A stretch of DNA of 64,000 nt from Polytrichum commune (Eukaryota > Streptophyta > Polytrichopsida > Polytrichales > Polytrichaceae): positions 19,579,501-19,643,500 of the forward strand of contig OX485805.1 of the NCBI GenBank assembly GCA_950295325.1, read 5' to 3'. This document shows positions 59,951-64,000 of this stretch, in pieces. The notes under the pieces were generated by a model, which saw only the letters and a list, made by a program, of their open reading frames with translations, did no database searches and was not told the DNA's origin. The translations under genes and the position numbers were made by a program. Each line of letters starts with the position of its first letter. Position 1 is the first letter of the stretch.

Positions 59951-59978
59951 AAAGTCTCAATTTAACGAATATAGTGTT
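59951..59978 (-). repeat. Terminal inverted repeat, right end of copy 2
   Basis: 28 bp ending ATATAGTGTT, exact inverse of 44607-44634, followed directly by TAGT. Confidence 0.9.
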
Positions 59979-59982
59979 TAGT

Positions 59983-60402
59983 GGTTTGATTGCATTATGC
60001 TTATATTCACATGTCATATATGACATAACGTAATTGATATTTGTACCATTTTTTTAATTTAAAAAATGTTATTTTTAGAACCCGTCCAAAGTGAATTTGA
60101 CACGTCCCAAAACCGGTTCATTTTCTAAAAACCCGTCCACTGGAAATGTTTTTTTTTTATGAACATGTCCCTAGACATGTTAGGGGCCTTGTGAAAAAAC
60201 ACCCCTGCCTCCTAGTCTCCATGGGTGGGAGGCGTTCCCAACGCCCGGGATCCTCACCCACATTTGGATCACTTGGGCCCTCACACCAACGACGCCACAA
60301 GTCCCGGGTGTCACTCCAGGGTCCCCCTTGTGCTCATGGTGTTTCAAGCACTCCTCATGGAGAGGTGCGCTACAGGCACAAACCCTATATTCTACTTCTC
60401 GA
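59983..60402. other. Spacer between transposon copies
   Basis: AT-rich start, then a GC-rich patch (60190-60400) with no recognised domain. A CGTCCCAAAACCGGTT word here resembles the 43880-44000 repeat. Confidence 0.45.
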
Positions 60403-60795
60403 GGAATGGGCCGGAAATCATCAAAGTTATATCCAGATTCATAGAGTATTGGAAGGAGTTGTGTAAGGTAGACATCACCAGGCGTTTTTAGGATATTCAT
60501 GAACTGTTGATCGCGTATTGGGATCGTATTCGCTCAGCCTCGACGACATTTGGTGTCGACACCCTTATGACTTTGACACAAGGATTTTGGCCACAAAGTT
60601 GATTGACAGTTGTGGAGTCCAACGCCATGTTCTTCAACAATGGAGAGGTGCGTGAAGAGTTTGCAATGGACAAGCATTACATTGGCCCTATGTGCAATTA
60701 TTTGGCTCTGTCGTTTTGTGTGGGTGTTGATTGCCACGAAAGTTATATGGTCCTTGTACGTACAGGAAATGAGGAACATTCCAAATAAATTTGGT
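60403..60795 (+). pseudogene. Fragment of a transposase-like gene, older subfamily (copy 4)
   Basis: It translates as NGPEIIKVISRFIEYWKELC, then DIHELLIAYWD, then GFWPQS, then VREEFAMDKHYIGP and VGVDCHESYMVLVRTG, which follows copy 3 (62539-63714) closely. Several in-frame stops, including one after RRF and one after WPQS, show it is dead. It stops at the edge of an LTR-like sequence beginning at about 60796. Confidence 0.75.
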
Positions 60796-62133
60796 TGGTG
60801 TGAGCCCAATGTTAGGCCCACATATGGTTTTGACCTTAAAATCATTGGAAATTTAGGCTTTAGATTGATGTTGAAATATTCAAAAAGATAAAAAGAGTTA
60901 AGCTTTTGTGTTTAGGTTTGAGTTGAGTTAAGAATTGGCGTGGAGATGACCTTCGTAACTCTAGTCTTGACGAATTAATTGGGAATTAATCGATTGATTA
61001 GGCAAAGCTAAGATTTTGTGGAGCCGATTTAGATGGTACTGAGTTAGTTTTGGGGGTCGAGTTAAAAACTAATAACCAAGTGGGAGTGGAAGAGTGGCTC
61101 CTCAGGTGATTGATTTTGAAGTGGAGCCTGGTGGTTTTAGGGCAAGTTAGTGTTTGAATTAGGGGGGTGGGTCACTGAGATCCGGATAACCTTCCCAACT
61201 CGGAAATAGGGGACTCTCGGTGGCTCTGGGGGTTCTGAGTTTTTTGGTTGCTGGACAGCGGGGTGAAGGAGAGGAGGTGGCCGAGAGCAGATGCCGCCCC
61301 GCGGCGTGAGACAAGATTGAGCAGTAACAGGGGCTATGTGAGGTTTGCATTAGGATAGTTGCCGCATTAGTGGCAGCAGATCGAGCACAGGATTCAGGCA
61401 TAGAGTTGAGAGATCAATCCAAGCAGTGGTGGGTCAAAATAGAGAACCATTCCAGGTAGCACCCAATCTCTTGCAACCGGAGTGAGCACTGGTTCAGCTG
61501 GATGAAGCTAGGCATTCGGGAAAAGGCACTGAGCCCTCTTGAAAAATCGGTGGCCGAACGTGAATGAGCGAGAGCAATGCCGACTACCAGCCAGGTGACT
61601 GATTGAATTTGGAAGCGCTGGGATCTTGAAGGAATGTGACTGAGGTTCACCTGGCTTCGGAGCGCCCCTTGTCAAGCTTGAGAATTAGCAATGCCAATAC
61701 TCAGAGGGAGCGGTGGAGAAAGGAGGCACCTCGGCATTGCGAATTAGTGAGGCACGTTAGGGACACTGCGAGCTTCGGTGGATCTGCTGAGACCAGCCGA
61801 GAGGAAGGATGTGCTAGCAAGGACAGCGGAGGGGAGGAAGAATCTCCTGAATCAATCGCTGGGATGGAAGAGCCAAGAGCCATGTGCGGGACTCCTGGAC
61901 TTTGGAAGGGCCCGATGGCCGGAGTTGAATGAGTGATTGATCATCACACCAGTAATGCTATTGGTAGCTGCAACCAGGTGCCGCATCAGCCACTTCAGTC
62001 GATAAGCCATTTCCACCGAGGATGCCTCCCTCTGACTAGTGGGAATGTATTGCAGTGATTCACGCTGGGTCACCACATTGTGAAATTTGGGACATTCTCA
62101 GTGTGTGAACTGTTACATGGGGAAATCCCACAT
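60796..62133 (+). mobile_element. LTR-like sequence C (relative of solo LTRs A and B)
   Basis: It begins TGTGAGCCCAATG, as in solo LTR B, and interrupts copy 4. An early AAAAAGATAAAAAGAGTTAAGC word matches B (AAAAATATAAAAAGAGTGAAGC). Later sequence diverges and I found no matching 5-bp duplication, so the 3' limit is a guess set by the next element. The GC-rich part (61150-61930) contains no gene I recognise. Confidence 0.4.
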
Positions 62134-64000
62134 AACACTATATTCGTTAATCGGAGACTTTGGAAAGTCTCAAAATAAAATATGCCCATAGTTTGGGATG
62201 CCAATATTGTAAGCATACGGAACATTGGGAACATTGGGAACATGACGATTTACGAATTCGCACGTGGAGAATATTCACAGTACTAAAAATAGCTTGTATT
62301 GAATTATAATGAAAACATGAACTTCGTGTGGAAAATAACTCCCGAATCTCAAAAATAAATGAATTTATGTCATTATAGAGTTTAGGGTGCGCATCCCATA
62401 TCTAAGGGTCTTATGGAATTGGATGGCACATCCCAAATGTATACCACAATTGAATGTGGCAAGTCTACTATGTCTATTAAAAACCAAAAATAAGCACGCG
62501 TCTATGTATTTCGCCATTAACTCCCACCTACGTTATGTTTACCCATCTCCATCTTCCGTTTCATATCCATTCTCGGCGTCGTTTTCCGCAGCTGCAATAC
62601 GTGCCAAGTTGTCTTTGGCAAAATCTATATGTTTTTGGGGGATGGTCATTGTTTCTGATTTAGAACCCATGTGTGGCTTCCAAGCACAAAGTATGGTATC
62701 CGTGTTTATCCAAACCGGTCCGTAAGCTGAGTCCACTGTCCACTTGAAATTCTTTTTGGTGTCCCAACCTAAATAGGTGCGAAGCACGTTCGGGTCTTTG
62801 GTGCTTGGACGGCAATATTCCACCTCAATTTGTCAAAAGTTAGGGCTAGTTCGAACAAAATTGGGTGAAGACAATGCTTTCACCAACCAAATTGGTTTCG
62901 GGTGTTCCTCATCTCCTGCTCGTACGAGGACCATATAATCTTCGTGGCAATCAACACCTACACGAAACGATGGTGCCGGCCGATTGTGCGTTGGGCCAAT
63001 GTAATGCTTGTCCATTGGGAACTCTTCACGGATGTCTCCATTGCTGAAAAACATGGTGTCGGACTCGACAACCGTCAAACGACTTTGTGGCCAAAATCCT
63101 TGTATCAACATCATACGGGTGTCACCACCAAGTGTCATCAAAGCCGAGCGAATTCAATCCCAATACGCGATCAACAGTTCATGGGTATCTCTAATACGTC
63201 TGGTGATGTCCTCCTCGCACAATTCTTTCCAATATTCAATGAATCTGGATATGCCTTTGATGATTTCCGGCCCATTCCTCATGGGGTCGGGTTTGCAAGG
63301 CTTTGGTTCTCCATCCGGGAGCAAACATTTCTCATCCTTGTCTTGACGCCATACGAGTATACCATCATCAGGGCCCCAATTAGGAGATGTGCACAAAAAC
63401 TTGAACTGCATGGCTGGGACACCATCATCCCTCACATAGAATCGGAATTGTTGTACTTTGGTATGTTCCACCAATTGGTCCGCTCTTTTCAACATGTATG
63501 GCTCGATGAAGGCCTTCAAATTTGGTACTTCCTCAATCATATGCAGGATCACCGGCATATGGTCTAAATCCATATATGATTTCATAAAAAGTGGTATGGT
63601 TGGAAAATCTTCCTCATGCAACTTCATGCTCCAACATCCAAATGACGCATCAATGTCGTACGGAGTTGGACATTTGCCAAACACATCCAAAAAAATTGGA
63701 TAGACTTTCAACACGTAGTTGTGATTTCATACAAACCTGTGACAACTACGGGCAACTTGAAGAGACTATCCGTGGCCTTTATTCTGCGTGCATAACAAGG
63801 GCATGCGGTCTTGGCGTGGTCCATTTTATCATGGATGACTGTTAGAACCTCTGTGGGCCTCATTATGGAAAGAGCACGATTCTTGTAGTAATCTTGACGG
63901 TGAGCCTCTTGGTTGTTGACAAGCTTAATATTTTTTTTTGTCTGGAATGAGATTCATTGCCTATGGGGTGGGCGTCTCAAAGACCTTTGTATTTTTCACA
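62134..64000 (-). mobile_element. Transposon copy 3, inverted, older subfamily (right edge cut by window)
   Basis: The terminal repeat at 62134-62161 matches copy 2's left repeat at 25 of 28 positions. A transposase-like pseudogene on the minus strand ends about 400 bp inside it, mirroring the layout of copies 1 and 2. TTTAGGGTGCGCATCCC at about 62380 resembles the subterminal motif. Confidence 0.7.
62539..64000 (-). pseudogene. Transposase-like pseudogene, copy 3
   Basis: Minus-strand pieces in order: about 63950-63720 (EAHRQDYYKNRALS, VIHDKMDHAKTAC), 63714-63154 (YDIDASFGCWSMKLHEEDF onward), 63141-62833 (GFWPQSRLTVVES..) and 62823-62539 (ending in an acidic tail). The stretch that should hold the second catalytic motif (QLDNC) and the first half of the last one is absent, so it is an internal-deletion derivative. 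Frameshifts or stops separate the other pieces. Similarity to copies 1 and 2 is clear but moderate, so it is an older subfamily. Confidence 0.75.

Larger units (their letters stand above)
44607..59978 (+). mobile_element. 15.4-kb transposon copy 2, complete, with cargo gene
   Basis: Perfect 28-bp terminal inverted repeats (44607-44634 and 59951-59978, start AACACTATATTCGTTAA) enclose 15,372 bp. TAGT lies directly outside both ends (44603-44606, 59979-59982), a candidate 4-bp duplication. Inside, two genes diverge from about 52-56 kb: a transposase-like gene ending 0.5 kb from the right end and a cargo gene ending 0.5 kb from the left end. Motif clusters related to TTTAGG..GGGCAATCCAAACC sit just inside the left end. 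The ends look like CACTA ends offset by two bases, but a CACTA reading would need a 3-bp duplication (TAA versus TTT), which fails. I cannot place it in a named superfamily. Confidence 0.8.

Noticed and set aside
44607-59978. Classification as a CACTA (EnSpm) element from the CACTA within the ends
   Set aside because: With CACTA as the terminus the 3-bp flanks are TAA and TTT and do not match, and all copies conserve two more bases outward. The protein motifs are also not those of the CACTA transposases I know.
60180-60500. 106-codon frames on both strands
   Set aside because: The plus-strand part past 60403 belongs to the transposase fragment in another frame; the rest has no support.

Overview
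The window looks like nuclear DNA of a land plant or close streptophyte alga. Long AT-rich gene-poor stretches alternate with many layers of decayed transposons. Introns are short GT-AG. Two interstitial runs of the plant telomere repeat TTTAGGG are present (53857-53877, 55033-55060). I cannot name the species. I see no bacterial features and no rRNA or tRNA gene I would stand behind. Nearly all coding sequence belongs to mobile elements or their relics.

The main feature is a 15.4-kb DNA transposon at 44607-59978. It has perfect 28-bp terminal inverted repeats and a candidate 4-bp target duplication, TAGT. Two genes diverge from its middle. The rightward gene (56379-59447, one 84-bp intron) encodes a large DDE-type transposase-like protein of what I believe is the DUF7869 family. 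The leftward gene (51857-45153, six inferred exons) encodes a large mosaic protein. It has a ParB/sulfiredoxin-like segment (DGQH), then an N6/N4-type DNA methyltransferase-like fold, then acidic, coiled-coil and proline-rich linkers, and an FCP1/NLI-type HAD phosphatase-like domain. The leftward gene is interrupted by stop codons that each need only one C-to-T change. A 22-bp palindrome, arm GTTTGGGTCG, occurs 19 times, all inside this element: in its introns, in the divergent promoter region and twice inside an exon.

A second, nearly identical copy of the transposase end fills 1-3151 and is cut by the window edge. A third, older copy lies inverted at 62134-64000, and a fragment of the same older subfamily sits at 60403-60795. 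The right edge is therefore a cluster of these elements.

The 40 kb between copies 1 and 2 (3152-44602) is ordinary repeat-rich intergenic DNA. It holds several short inverted-repeat elements (Harbinger-like at 4211-4744; TA-flanked at 6504-7156, 25335-25478, 40405-40928 and 43214-43525; others at 10177-11109 and 24380-24946). It also holds two solo LTRs of one family with matching 5-bp duplications (17613-18943, 36683-37750), a ~180-bp satellite-like array (about 19.9-20.9 kb), a split PIF/Harbinger transposase relic (32076-35095), long poly-G tracts and several diverged duplications. One solo LTR cleanly splits an open reading frame of unknown function (36374-38240).
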